A stretch of DNA of 64,000 nt from Symbiodinium natans (taxonomy: Eukaryota; Sar; Dinophyceae; Suessiales; Symbiodiniaceae), in the NCBI GenBank assembly GCA_905221605.1, contig CAJNDS010002153.1:31001-95000 (forward strand), written 5' to 3'. The notes under the pieces are model-generated. The model did no database searches. It worked only from the letters and a program-made list of their open reading frames with translations, and was not told the origin of the DNA. Below, one piece after another: positions 23,224-31,984 of the stretch; position 1 is the first letter of the stretch, and each line of letters starts with the position of its first letter. Position numbers and translations under genes: made by a program.

Positions 23224-26200
23224 TCAACAAATGACGAACTCCGTAACTCCCTTCCAAGTGCGGTCCAGTCGTCGCTTGGCGTCCACCTTGTAACGGAAGA
23301 TATCTCGGATGACCTGGGTCTCACCATCATTTTGAAAGGTGACATAGGTAACGCGGTCACCAGTCAACTCCTCCAACCCGAAGGGTCTGGCAGCATCGCA
23401 GGGGTCAAACAGTTGGATTCGTGGTTGTCGATGGACCCTCACATGCCATCCCCCTCGTGTCGTCCAATAATCCTCGGATCCGGCTGGCTCCACCGAACGT
23501 GGTGGTCGGACTGGGGGCGCCTTGCGTGGAGGCATAGGCGCCGACGAAGAAGCCGTAGGAGCCGATGACATCCCAGTGGATGGAGTCGGCATCATCCCAG
23601 GGGGCGTGCTCGAGATCATCCCAGTGGATGCGTTCGACGCCGTCCCAGTGGCCGTGGTTGTTCCCATCCCAGTGGATGTTGGAGCTGAAGACGACGGTAG
23701 CGAGGACTGGTCTTCCTTGGACCGGGTCTTAATCCTCTGATATCCTGCCAAAAACCATGCCGTTTCCCACAAAAAGAGGATACTGAGCACCATAGCAATC
23801 AGGCCCATCCAAAGCGCCGTCTGCCCGAAGTTCAACATGACGACGGTCGCCATATCATCCAGTGTCATCGCTTGTTCCATTGTTGCACCATCCACTGTAC
23901 TCAACATGGCCAAACAAACCAAAATCTTCAGCATGTTCGTCGCTTGCAGCCTGCTAGCTTGAGGTCGACAGCTTGTTGGCCCTCCCATGTTGATCAGCTT
24001 CCTCAGCTCGTCCACTCTACTCGCAGTAAGGGGTTTTGTGCCCAAATCTGCGGTCATGTAAACACCATCAAGGTGATACATCTGCCAAATATCGCATTGT
24101 AATCGCTCCTGGAGTGCTGCAGCCTTGATCTTTAACCCTCGGGTCCGCCAAAGGTTGGAGCTTCCTGTGACTAGGGCAACCGTAGCAGCATTATCGCAGT
24201 AGATCACAGCCTGAACAGGAACCTGCAAGATTTCTTCCAAAACACATTTGGTTCCCTCACCATAAGCTACCCCTTCCAACACTGCACACAGTTCGCTTTC
24301 TGCTGTACTGAGGCTGGTCATAGTTTGCTTGTTGGACGACCAACCAATTAATTGGCCTGCAGCAAAAACATGTACACATTCTTGGGAACGTCCGGCATCG
24401 GGAGCGTGGCTGGCATCAGTAAAAACCTCCACCAACGCCTCTTTTCTAGGCACCCTTAACTCCTGATGCTTCCCAAAAGAATCCGGATTGGCCACATAGC
24501 GAAGGCCCTCCTCCTTGGTGGCTTTGAGGAACTTGAAGATTTGAGTTGCTGCTTCCACCGCCAAAACAGCATCCCTGGTGATACATTGAGCCGCCTTGCT
24601 GATGGCAAAGATAATATCAGGTCTTGTACGGGTTCCAATCCAATTTAACTCACCAATCAGCTTTTGGGCCAGCTTCACCTGCAAAGGATCCATCTCCTTT
24701 TTGTCATGAGGAAGATCATACCTCAACGCAGGAACCTTGGAAGTTCGTAGGCTGCCTTGATGTTCGCTCTCGAACCGTTCCAAGATTTCGTCGATATACG
24801 CCTCCTGCCGGAGCAAAAATCCACGGCGATCATCAGATCCTTCTGATATATCGAATCCGCAAAAACGAACAGATCCTTGGGCCACGTACTCCGGTGTAGA
24901 GCATGCCCAGAGCTGCGACAGATCGCTGAAGCACGATTGTAGTACCCCATCTTCCATGACTCCCAAAATGTCGTCGACATAGATGGAAACCAGGCCGCAC
25001 AATCTTCCATCCTCGGATAAAATTCTCCACAAATTTTGATCTGTGCGACAAGCTTGCCAGGTGTACCACGCTCCTCCACTCTGAAATCTTCGGCCATTAA
25101 GTTGTTGATTTCGAAACACTGCCCAGCTCTTAGGCGAAATGTCCAACCCGTATAATGCACGGGTCACCAACCACTTTTCATACGGAGGGATAATTCCAGC
25201 TCGGGACAGGATTTTCGGCGGGTCCAAAATGATGCGTTCTGTTTTGGTTTTGGTCCGCTGAAGTAACGGGGCATTCAGGAAGGCCCCCTTGATGTCCGTC
25301 GTTCCAGCCTTCCAGCCACGACGAGCCCCCACAGCAAGCATGGTACGTAGCACCGTAATGTCAATACCAGCCGCATATACCTCCTCCCGGAGCTCCTGCT
25401 TTGTTTTGCTACTTTCTTCGGCCTGGAGAAAGTTCCCGCAAGCGCATGCCCTCGCTTTGCGTTGTCCGCTGACCGCCTTTCTTGTGAACACCATTTTTGC
25501 CGGAATCCTCTTCACGATCAGGCTGTCGTCCTCCTCCATGACCCGGATTTGCTGCTCGGTGATTGGCTCTATTGCAGCCTTCTCATGGCGAATCGTGTTA
25601 TACTCGGCACTCATTGCTGGTGTCCACGCTGGCAGCTCCTGCAATACCTGGGCTTGCTGAATTGTCTTTGTTTGCAAGAACACCTCCGGAAAAACATCAG
25701 TAGGAGCGCCCGTACGTCCAACATTTGTCTCCACAGACATGCTCTTCAACAGTCGAAGATCATCCTCCACCTGGTCCGCTTGTTCGTGTATGGCCCGTAC
25801 CTGCGTGACTTGATCCTTCAAGGTCCAAGTGTCCGGCTCCTCGTCCAAGCTGGATTGATCCCAAAGGTCTTGCTGCAGCTTTTGTTGCTCACGTAGCCCT
25901 AACCTTTTCAATCCCAGCTGCATGCCATCCAGCAGGTCGCTCTGCTCATCAGCTTCAAAACCAATGGGTATCTCGGAGGCCACAACATGTCCCACCACAC
26001 CAGTCGCTGCTCCCCCGGTTCCAAGGCTGTTTTTGCTTTGATACAACATTCCCGCCTCCTCCGGAACCAAAAAACTTTCTGCAGCATCCAGCATTTTCAG
26101 GGCATCGCTGTGTTCTAGACGAAGTTGATAGCGAGGCCGAACATTTCTATAGTCCTCGTACCGGATTTCCGGCGTTCTCGAACGGCCTCGTCCACCTCCA

Positions 26201-27072
26201 CCTGGGCCATCTGGACCATCTCCCGGCGGATCATCATCTTCATCGTCTCCTTGATCCACGTCCTCATCATCTTCTGGAGGCTCCTCCTCGTTTTCTTCTG
26301 CCTGCTGAGGTTCTTGCAGCTCGTAGAGGACCTCGGACCGGATGACGATGTCAAGGGGTTGCCAGTGAGGTGCTTCCTCGTAGCCCACTGTATGATTTAC
26401 CATCATGGCAAACTGATGAATTTCCAGCTGATTTTCATCGTCGTACATGTAGCGGTAGTTGATAATCGTCGCCATGGTGAGATCCGGCCGATCATCTGTT
26501 AGCGCCCGCCTCCTTGATTCTGGATCATCCTCATCAACCAAATGCCTCTGAATTACAGGATCGATCTGCATTCCCTCCTCAGGCGGATTGACCCGGTCCA
26601 ATCGAATACTTGGGTCCCTCAGGACTTGATTGGGGTCGATTTCCGGATCTGGTAGCAAACCTGCCCACCTGAAGCGATACTCATAGGCTGCTGAGGCCGC
26701 CTGGTCGACAGTTTCCGTCGTAGGTAGGATGCCATCCGGTGGGAGCACTGGGGACCACTCACCTTCCCAGTCGTCCACAAAGCGCTGCAAGGGATGTTGA
26801 TCCAGGTCGTGAGCATTGGCCTGCTCATGGGTCCATCTCTCCTGAAACAACCGATCCGCAGTTGCAGCATCCAACACAGTGTACTGAATTTGTGTATGCT
26901 CCACTTGCCTTGCAGGCCCATCGGCTTCTCCTTCCTCTCGCTGTCGCAGGCGAAGTTTGGCGACCCTTGGCCTAGGGGCAGTCGTAGTGCTGGTGTTCGA
27001 GGGCGAGGCTGGACTCAAACTCGATCTCAAATCTTGCTTGTACCCCCCCCCAGTGCCTGCTATAGCCGGCAA
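23224..27072 (-). CDS. copia reverse transcriptase/RNase H polyprotein with C-terminal membrane segment
   Basis: 1282 codons, fourth ORF of the element. It shows the copia RT signatures: KARACACGN, then TDIKGAFLNAPL and the catalytic SIYVDDILGV. RNase H follows with EVFTDASHAPD and TMTSLSTAESELCAVLEG. After RNase H the protein does not stop. A signal-peptide-like stretch (MLKILVCLAMLSTVDGA) is followed by a strong hydrophobic helix (LWMGLIAMVLSILFLWETAW), a Ser/Thr/Met-rich linker and a final folded-looking domain ending DRTWKGVTEFVIC. The frame begins from a TTG 13 bases inside the previous ORF, which suggests frameshifting or reinitiation, not an independent start. The reverse transcriptase role is certain by family; the tail's role is unknown. 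Confidence 0.93.
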   Translation of the reverse strand: MPAIAGTGGGYKQDLRSSLSPASPSNTSTTTAPRPRVAKLRLRQREEGEADGPARQVEHTQIQYTVLDAATADRLFQERWTHEQANAHDLDQHPLQRFVDDWEGEWSPVLPPDGILPTTETVDQAASAAYEYRFRWAGLLPDPEIDPNQVLRDPSIRLDRVNPPEEGMQIDPVIQRHLVDEDDPESRRRALTDDRPDLTMATIINYRYMYDDENQLEIHQFAMMVNHTVGYEEAPHWQPLDIVIRSEVLYELQEPQQAEENEEEPPEDDEDVDQGDDEDDDPPGDGPDGPGGGGRGRSRTPEIRYEDYRNVRPRYQLRLEHSDALKMLDAAESFLVPEEAGMLYQSKNSLGTGGAATGVVGHVVASEIPIGFEADEQSDLLDGMQLGLKRLGLREQQKLQQDLWDQSSLDEEPDTWTLKDQVTQVRAIHEQADQVEDDLRLLKSMSVETNVGRTGAPTDVFPEVFLQTKTIQQAQVLQELPAWTPAMSAEYNTIRHEKAAIEPITEQQIRVMEEDDSLIVKRIPAKMVFTRKAVSGQRKARACACGNFLQAEESSKTKQELREEVYAAGIDITVLRTMLAVGARRGWKAGTTDIKGAFLNAPLLQRTKTKTERIILDPPKILSRAGIIPPYEKWLVTRALYGLDISPKSWAVFRNQQLNGRRFQSGGAWYTWQACRTDQNLWRILSEDGRLCGLVSIYVDDILGVMEDGVLQSCFSDLSQLWACSTPEYVAQGSVRFCGFDISEGSDDRRGFLLRQEAYIDEILERFESEHQGSLRTSKVPALRYDLPHDKKEMDPLQVKLAQKLIGELNWIGTRTRPDIIFAISKAAQCITRDAVLAVEAATQIFKFLKATKEEGLRYVANPDSFGKHQELRVPRKEALVEVFTDASHAPDAGRSQECVHVFAAGQLIGWSSNKQTMTSLSTAESELCAVLEGVAYGEGTKCVLEEILQVPVQAVIYCDNAATVALVTGSSNLWRTRGLKIKAAALQERLQCDIWQMYHLDGVYMTADLGTKPLTASRVDELRKLINMGGPTSCRPQASRLQATNMLKILVCLAMLSTVDGATMEQAMTLDDMATVVMLNFGQTALWMGLIAMVLSILFLWETAWFLAGYQRIKTRSKEDQSSLPSSSAPTSTGMGTTTATGTASNASTGMISSTPPGMMPTPSTGMSSAPTASSSAPMPPRKAPPVRPPRSVEPAGSEDYWTTRGGWHVRVHRQPRIQLFDPCDAARPFGLEELTGDRVTYVTFQNDGETQVIRDIFRYKVDAKRRLDRTWKGVTEFVIC

Positions 27073-29159
27073 TGGGAAACCTGCAGAATACAGGCTGGCC
27101 CTTTACCAGGCTCCAACCTGGCATGCACTGCCAAGGAAAAAGCCACCGCCAGCACACGTGGGCCCTTTTCTTCGCCATCCTCCGAGGCATGCCACTTGCG
27201 TGGATCCAATCTCATCGAGTCCCCGCAACGAAGACGATGAATCTGGCCCGGCTTCCAGAGTCCTGGGCGAACCTCCTTCCAGACCAACTCTTCCGAGCCC
27301 AGGCCAGTGAAGGGTGGTTCCACTTCAGTCCAGATAGAAATGGAGGGTGAAAGGCATACCAGCAGATTACTCGTCCCTCGTTGATTGAAGATATCACGAT
27401 GCGGCCCCAGCCAGTTGTTCACCGAAAGGGTAGACGAGGTCCAGGTGTCATTTGGGAAAGCAGCTGCGAGGATGGCATTCAGGACCTGAGTTCGCAGCCG
27501 ATCAGGTTGTTGGGTTGTAGTATTTGTGATCCCAATGACTCCCCCTCGCCTGTAAACCCCATTGGTGATATAGAGGCCTTCAGAGGTTTGGCGGTCGCTG
27601 CGTAACTTTGTCCCGCTCAAGGAATCCTGCAGCCACTCGATTGTTTCTTGCAAGGGTCCAGAGATCCAGGAGTCCGCCTTTTTCCAAGCTTGTACCAGAC
27701 TGTGTCCAGTTTGCTCCCTGTCATGCCCTGGACAGGACAGTGCTGCTGGTGCTACCGACAACGAGGCCAAGCCCTGTTTGCCGCGAGCTCGCTGTCGAGG
27801 AGGCACTGCGTCCACTTCCACCTCATCCATGGCCGAAATTGCACCAGTATCCGCCATTTGCACATTTTGAAACAGCGTGGTTGTCGTGAAGAAATCGTTT
27901 CCCACTTTCACCACATAGCCCCTGGAAACATGTTGCGCCGTGTGGACACGATCATCCCATTGTTCAGCCTTATGCCAGTGTCTTTTGCGGATCCAAACCA
28001 CTGTACCAAACGGAACCAAAGGCTTGACAGGCATGCCCAGTCGGGCCAAGGCCCTGCGAAGGCGTCGCTCGGCCACCCATCGCCAGGCACCCGGCCAAAG
28101 TCGCTTGGCCGACGTTTCACCATGCAGCAACGTCCTGGTGGCCCTCTTGCAAATACCAACTGCAGCTTCTGCCCGGCCATTTTGCTTGTAGGATCCGCCC
28201 TGTCCACAGGTTTGATAAATCCCTCTATCCTGAAGCCAACGACAGACGGGGGCATTGAGGAACTCTCCTCCTTTGTCTGTATGAAACCTGGCCACATGCA
28301 TTCCCCACATTTTCAGCTTGCTGTAAACGCGACCTATGGCTCCAACCACAGATGCTGGGGTCTTATCTCGTAGGCTCTCAGCGAAAGTGAGCTCCACCAT
28401 CTGTAGCTTGTCCAACTTCAAGTCTTGAGGAGCCACCGAGTCCGCCTGTTCGCGAGCCTTGACCAGATATTGTTTCCAGGCTTCAGCTTGTTCCTGCACG
28501 AGGCGCTTCTGAAAGTCCGTGAGGTTCTCCTTGGGCAATTCCTCCTCCAGGACCTCCTCGTTGCACTCCCATTCACCGGGATCCACCTCATCATTCCAGT
28601 CCTCCTCGCAGTCCAGCCCATAATCCCTTAGGACGACGGCTTCCTCATCCTTTGCCTGAGGTAGTAGTGGTTCATCCAGTTGGGAACACCGCTCATCATC
28701 CAAATCCGGCTCATAATCCGGTGTGTCCTCGCCCAACAGCGATGTGGTGTCCGCACCCCCCAACCCGTCAACGTCCAGCAAGGATGCGGCCTCATTGACT
28801 GCCTCTGAAGATCTGGGCTGTTCAGCTTGACCACCTCCTTCAGGAATTTCCACCATTGGTTCCGGCTCCAAATTTGCAAAGACCGGAATGGTGTAAACCA
28901 TCGTGCACATGTACTTCACCCGACCATACTCATCCAAGCCCACCGTGTAGGGACCACTCAGGTCGGCGCTAATCGTGTAGGCTTCGCTGATAGGCAGTCT
29001 CCTATGCTGGCCGTCTTTGGCTCCGCCTGCTAGGCAGTGTAGGCAATCGCGACGAAAGGGAATATGGCCTTGGGCAACATGTTGTCGGAACTTTGTATCC
29101 AGACGATGGATTGATAGCCCCCCGGGACCAAGCGCAGCAGCAATTGTAGAACTGCCCAC
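27060..29159 (-). CDS. copia integrase with C-terminal 2OG-dioxygenase-like domain
   Basis: 699 codons, third ORF. The HHCC zinc module is HVAQGHIPFRRDCLHC (residues about 27-42). The integrase core has D66 in SADLSG, a second D near residue 294 in HTDKGGEF and the E 36 residues later in NGRAEAAV (D-x35-E spacing). D66 and the second D are separated by about 228 residues because a very acidic insertion (DDERCSQLDEPLL, EEDWNDEVDPGE) sits inside the core. The last 140 residues contain HRD (H587, D589), then LDPRKWH (H657) and R668, the HxD...H...R order of Fe(II)/2-oxoglutarate dioxygenases. Similar modules occur, as I recall, in other dinoflagellate copia polyproteins. The integrase call is firm; the dioxygenase call is inference from the motif. 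Confidence 0.85.
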   Translation of the reverse strand: MGSSTIAAALGPGGLSIHRLDTKFRQHVAQGHIPFRRDCLHCLAGGAKDGQHRRLPISEAYTISADLSGPYTVGLDEYGRVKYMCTMVYTIPVFANLEPEPMVEIPEGGGQAEQPRSSEAVNEAASLLDVDGLGGADTTSLLGEDTPDYEPDLDDERCSQLDEPLLPQAKDEEAVVLRDYGLDCEEDWNDEVDPGEWECNEEVLEEELPKENLTDFQKRLVQEQAEAWKQYLVKAREQADSVAPQDLKLDKLQMVELTFAESLRDKTPASVVGAIGRVYSKLKMWGMHVARFHTDKGGEFLNAPVCRWLQDRGIYQTCGQGGSYKQNGRAEAAVGICKRATRTLLHGETSAKRLWPGAWRWVAERRLRRALARLGMPVKPLVPFGTVVWIRKRHWHKAEQWDDRVHTAQHVSRGYVVKVGNDFFTTTTLFQNVQMADTGAISAMDEVEVDAVPPRQRARGKQGLASLSVAPAALSCPGHDREQTGHSLVQAWKKADSWISGPLQETIEWLQDSLSGTKLRSDRQTSEGLYITNGVYRRGGVIGITNTTTQQPDRLRTQVLNAILAAAFPNDTWTSSTLSVNNWLGPHRDIFNQRGTSNLLVCLSPSISIWTEVEPPFTGLGSEELVWKEVRPGLWKPGQIHRLRCGDSMRLDPRKWHASEDGEEKGPRVLAVAFSLAVHARLEPGKGPACILQVSHCRL

Positions 29160-31984
29160 TTCAAACCATCAGGCCACTCATGCCCTTTGGTCATTTCTTG
29201 AGGATCCATTCCTTCCTCCCCCGAACCACAGTCTTTGCAGTTCACCATTGAAACCTCATCGAAGTACAACTTGTGCGATACCAGCAGTCCTTGCTGTTTC
29301 GTGGTCCGGTGACCCAAATCGCCAAAGTCGACTTCCAGTTTTTCCAACTTGTACTTCGCTTGACAATGTTGTACTTCTGGCCAATTCCAGATTTCCGGTC
29401 TCGAAGCTTCGGTGTTTTCCCCATTGTTTGGCGCCTTGTGTTCCAACACCAGACCCACCGCCTGGCTGTTGTTATGAAGCCTCCTTGCTTCCTCTGCGAC
29501 CATATACAGCACCAACTGCCTCAGGATCAGGACATTTTCCTTCTCCACAGCCCGCAGGTCGCGAGGACCGAGCTCAGATCTGCCAAGTCGGTCTTGAGGA
29601 TCATTCCCCCTCCATTGCTTGGGTGCCTCAAACGTCTTGTCTGGAGGTCCGCCCATCACCATTTTGACATGGCCACTTCGGGCCAACTCCAACAAAAAAC
29701 CATACATTTGGTCGCACAGCAGGTTTTCAGGCAGGTCCACATCGATAACGTAACACCCATCCATACCCTTGCCATCCAGATATTGCTGAAAGAAGCCCCG
29801 GGTTTTGCCAGCAAACAGGTTCAGTACGATGAACTTCGAAGCCATCATGGCCTTCCTTGTCCTCCGGCTCCAAGGCAAGCAGTCATTTCCTTTGGCATAG
29901 GCAGGAACGGTTAAGGCATCGATGACCCCCTCTGGCAGATGCAAAAACTGATCTTGCAACCAGCGCTTCATGGCTACGGGATCCTCAAACATCATAGTCC
30001 CTTCTTGCTCCAGGCCACCTCCATCTTCCTTCTGGATTCGCAGCTCCTTCACGAAGGCCATCTTGTCCCGCTTCTTCTGCTCAATATCTTCAATGAGCTT
30101 TAAGGCCAGTGCTTCTGGAACTTCTGGGCATCCGGTAGCCAATCGTACTGGAAGCTGGCCAAACTTCGGGACCTTGATGCAGATACCACCTTGATCCCAG
30201 GTCACTCCTGTCCCCAGCTGGATCAGCTCATGCATGGCCACAATGGGACTCGTGGAGGGATCATTGGTCAGCAGCGTGCCAGCATCATTAATCCGGAGCT
30301 GTGTCGAGCCGGTAGCCAGGGCCACTGTAATCGGGGCAGCTCGTTGGAACTCCCGATTGGACTTTGCCTTTCTGAGGCAGGCCGTAGCTCCACCATCCAG
30401 CAATCCCCAGCCATCCGTTTCACCTCGCAACGCCGCCAATCTCATCGTCTTGATGAGCTCGGATGCCTCCTGAAGAAAAGCTGCCTGGGCCGTCGAGGAC
30501 GAAGCGGAAGTCGTAGAGGACGCTGGTTCGTCCGGCTCCACCTTCTTCACGATGGGCTTGGGCTTTCCCTTGTGCTTGCCTCTGCCCTTTGCTTCCGTGG
30601 CCTTGTCATTGGTCTCTTTGGCAGCGGCGGTGTCTGCAGAGGTGGTAGGATAAGGGCAGTTGGCCTTCTGGTGGTCTTCTGCAGAACAGTTGTAACACCT
30701 CCCCACCATCCTGGCCTTGTCATGCGGAAAGGAGCAGGCATTGCCCTTTCGACACCCCTTAGGTGTCATCCAGTTCCAGCATTGCCCGTGTTCCCGCTGC
30801 CCCTTGTCTTTGCCCTTGCCCTTTCCTTTCGCTTCTGTTTCCATGGCCGCCACCTTAGGTCTTCGTCCTCCAAGTTCGGAGCCAGTAACCATTTCCAGTT
30901 CCGCCAACAACATCTGCGCTAAGGACTTGGCAGAGGACAAGGTGGGGGCATAGTCAATCTTGTTTTCCAACCGAAAAGTTGACAGCCGGAATAAGCTTTG
31001 CCCCGCAATCACCGCAGCTGTAATCTGGTCCAGTGCTTTAACCAGCAGTGTTGGATCTGGGAGTGCCAGTTTCAGCTCCTGAGCTCTGGTAAGGGCTCGG
31101 GACCACTTTCTGATTCCAGCGATGCCGTCCGTCGCCGTGTTCACCGCAGCTGGAGTAGTTAACGTTCGTAGCAAAGCCTGCTTCTCCCCTGCTCCTCCCG
31201 GTTGATACTTGGTCAGTAACCGAAACAGCATAGGAATGGTTTGCACCGCTCGGATGGTTACCATTTCCTCCTTAACATCTGCAGGTAACGCCGCCAGCAT
31301 GAGCACCGCGCCTCGTTGTTCAGTTCGTGACCACCTGGAGTGCTCAAACAGTGCTGTCAGCCCCATCACCTTGTCTCGGAGCTCCAACCTCTTCAGCGGC
31401 GAGGCGGCCAGCCAGTCATCGTAATAGTTGTAGGCCGCGCCGGTAACCTGGTCCCACCACTCTGCCGCTGTGGCTGAAATTCCCGCCATCATCGGTTTGA
31501 CCACCGTCAGCCAGTCTCCAAGAATCATTCCAGCATCCTCGGTGTTGCCCTTGAAGATCTCCAGCTTAGGCAGATCCTGAATACTTCTGGCGGTCTCCTC
31601 CGAAGGCATCAAGGCCGCTGGCTCCTCAGATATTAAGGCCCTTGGCCTCGTCCTCATCTCCGGAGGTAGTGGTGGGGGTGGCGGCACCACCTCCCAAACT
31701 GCCGGTCCCATGGCCTGCCACGATGTATCCACGCCAGCTGTTACCCCAGGAACTTTGGGTGTCGCCATTGAAGGCCCCGAAGGAACACGTGTGCCACCAG
31801 GTGTATGGTGGCTACTGGGGAGTGGCGGTGGTGGTGGAGGCGTTGGTTCTGCTGAAGGAGCAGTCTCTCCAGCCCTCGCAGCTTCTCTGGCCAGAACCTG
31901 TTGTAACTGCATCTGTAGCTGTTGTACTTGAACTCGCAACGCTACCAACTCACGATCCCTTTCATCCAAAGAAACATTGGCCAC
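29030..31984 (-). CDS. copia Gag/protease ORF with methyltransferase-like domain
   Basis: 984 codons, second ORF, opening with GTG inside the overlap with the leader ORF. The N-terminal half is Gag-like. Near residues 395-440 there is a CCCH finger (CWNWMTPKGCRKGNACSFPH) followed by a CCHC knuckle (CYNCSAEDHQKANC). An aspartic-protease-like motif GLLDGGATACL lies near residue 528 (LxDSGAT in relatives, so Ser is Gly here). From about residue 719 the sequence resembles a C5-cytosine methyltransferase: VLNLFAGKTRG as motif I and MGGPPDKTF as motif IV. The catalytic Cys of PPC is Asp (D782, codon 29641-29639), so methyl transfer is unlikely in this copy. The ORF ends 130 bases inside the integrase ORF. 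Confidence 0.85.
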   Translation of the reverse strand: MANVSLDERDRELVALRVQVQQLQMQLQQVLAREAARAGETAPSAEPTPPPPPPLPSSHHTPGGTRVPSGPSMATPKVPGVTAGVDTSWQAMGPAVWEVVPPPPPLPPEMRTRPRALISEEPAALMPSEETARSIQDLPKLEIFKGNTEDAGMILGDWLTVVKPMMAGISATAAEWWDQVTGAAYNYYDDWLAASPLKRLELRDKVMGLTALFEHSRWSRTEQRGAVLMLAALPADVKEEMVTIRAVQTIPMLFRLLTKYQPGGAGEKQALLRTLTTPAAVNTATDGIAGIRKWSRALTRAQELKLALPDPTLLVKALDQITAAVIAGQSLFRLSTFRLENKIDYAPTLSSAKSLAQMLLAELEMVTGSELGGRRPKVAAMETEAKGKGKGKDKGQREHGQCWNWMTPKGCRKGNACSFPHDKARMVGRCYNCSAEDHQKANCPYPTTSADTAAAKETNDKATEAKGRGKHKGKPKPIVKKVEPDEPASSTTSASSSTAQAAFLQEASELIKTMRLAALRGETDGWGLLDGGATACLRKAKSNREFQRAAPITVALATGSTQLRINDAGTLLTNDPSTSPIVAMHELIQLGTGVTWDQGGICIKVPKFGQLPVRLATGCPEVPEALALKLIEDIEQKKRDKMAFVKELRIQKEDGGGLEQEGTMMFEDPVAMKRWLQDQFLHLPEGVIDALTVPAYAKGNDCLPWSRRTRKAMMASKFIVLNLFAGKTRGFFQQYLDGKGMDGCYVIDVDLPENLLCDQMYGFLLELARSGHVKMVMGGPPDKTFEAPKQWRGNDPQDRLGRSELGPRDLRAVEKENVLILRQLVLYMVAEEARRLHNNSQAVGLVLEHKAPNNGENTEASRPEIWNWPEVQHCQAKYKLEKLEVDFGDLGHRTTKQQGLLVSHKLYFDEVSMVNCKDCGSGEEGMDPQEMTKGHEWPDGLKWAVLQLLLRLVPGGYQSIVWIQSSDNMLPKAIFPFVAIAYTA
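29117..29123 (-). promoter_or_regulatory. candidate -1 frameshift heptamer G_GGG_GGC
   Basis: On the minus strand GGGGGGC lies in X_XXY_YYZ phase relative to the Gag/protease frame (codons CCG GGG GGC). A -1 slip there continues into the integrase frame with GGLSIHR. It is a homopolymer, so an indel during sequencing or evolution is the competing explanation. Confidence 0.4.

Noticed and set aside
27040-27075. Nine-G run as slippery site for the third copia frame step
   Set aside because: On the coding (minus) strand the run lies 3' of the integrase ORF stop, so a ribosome in that frame would not reach it.
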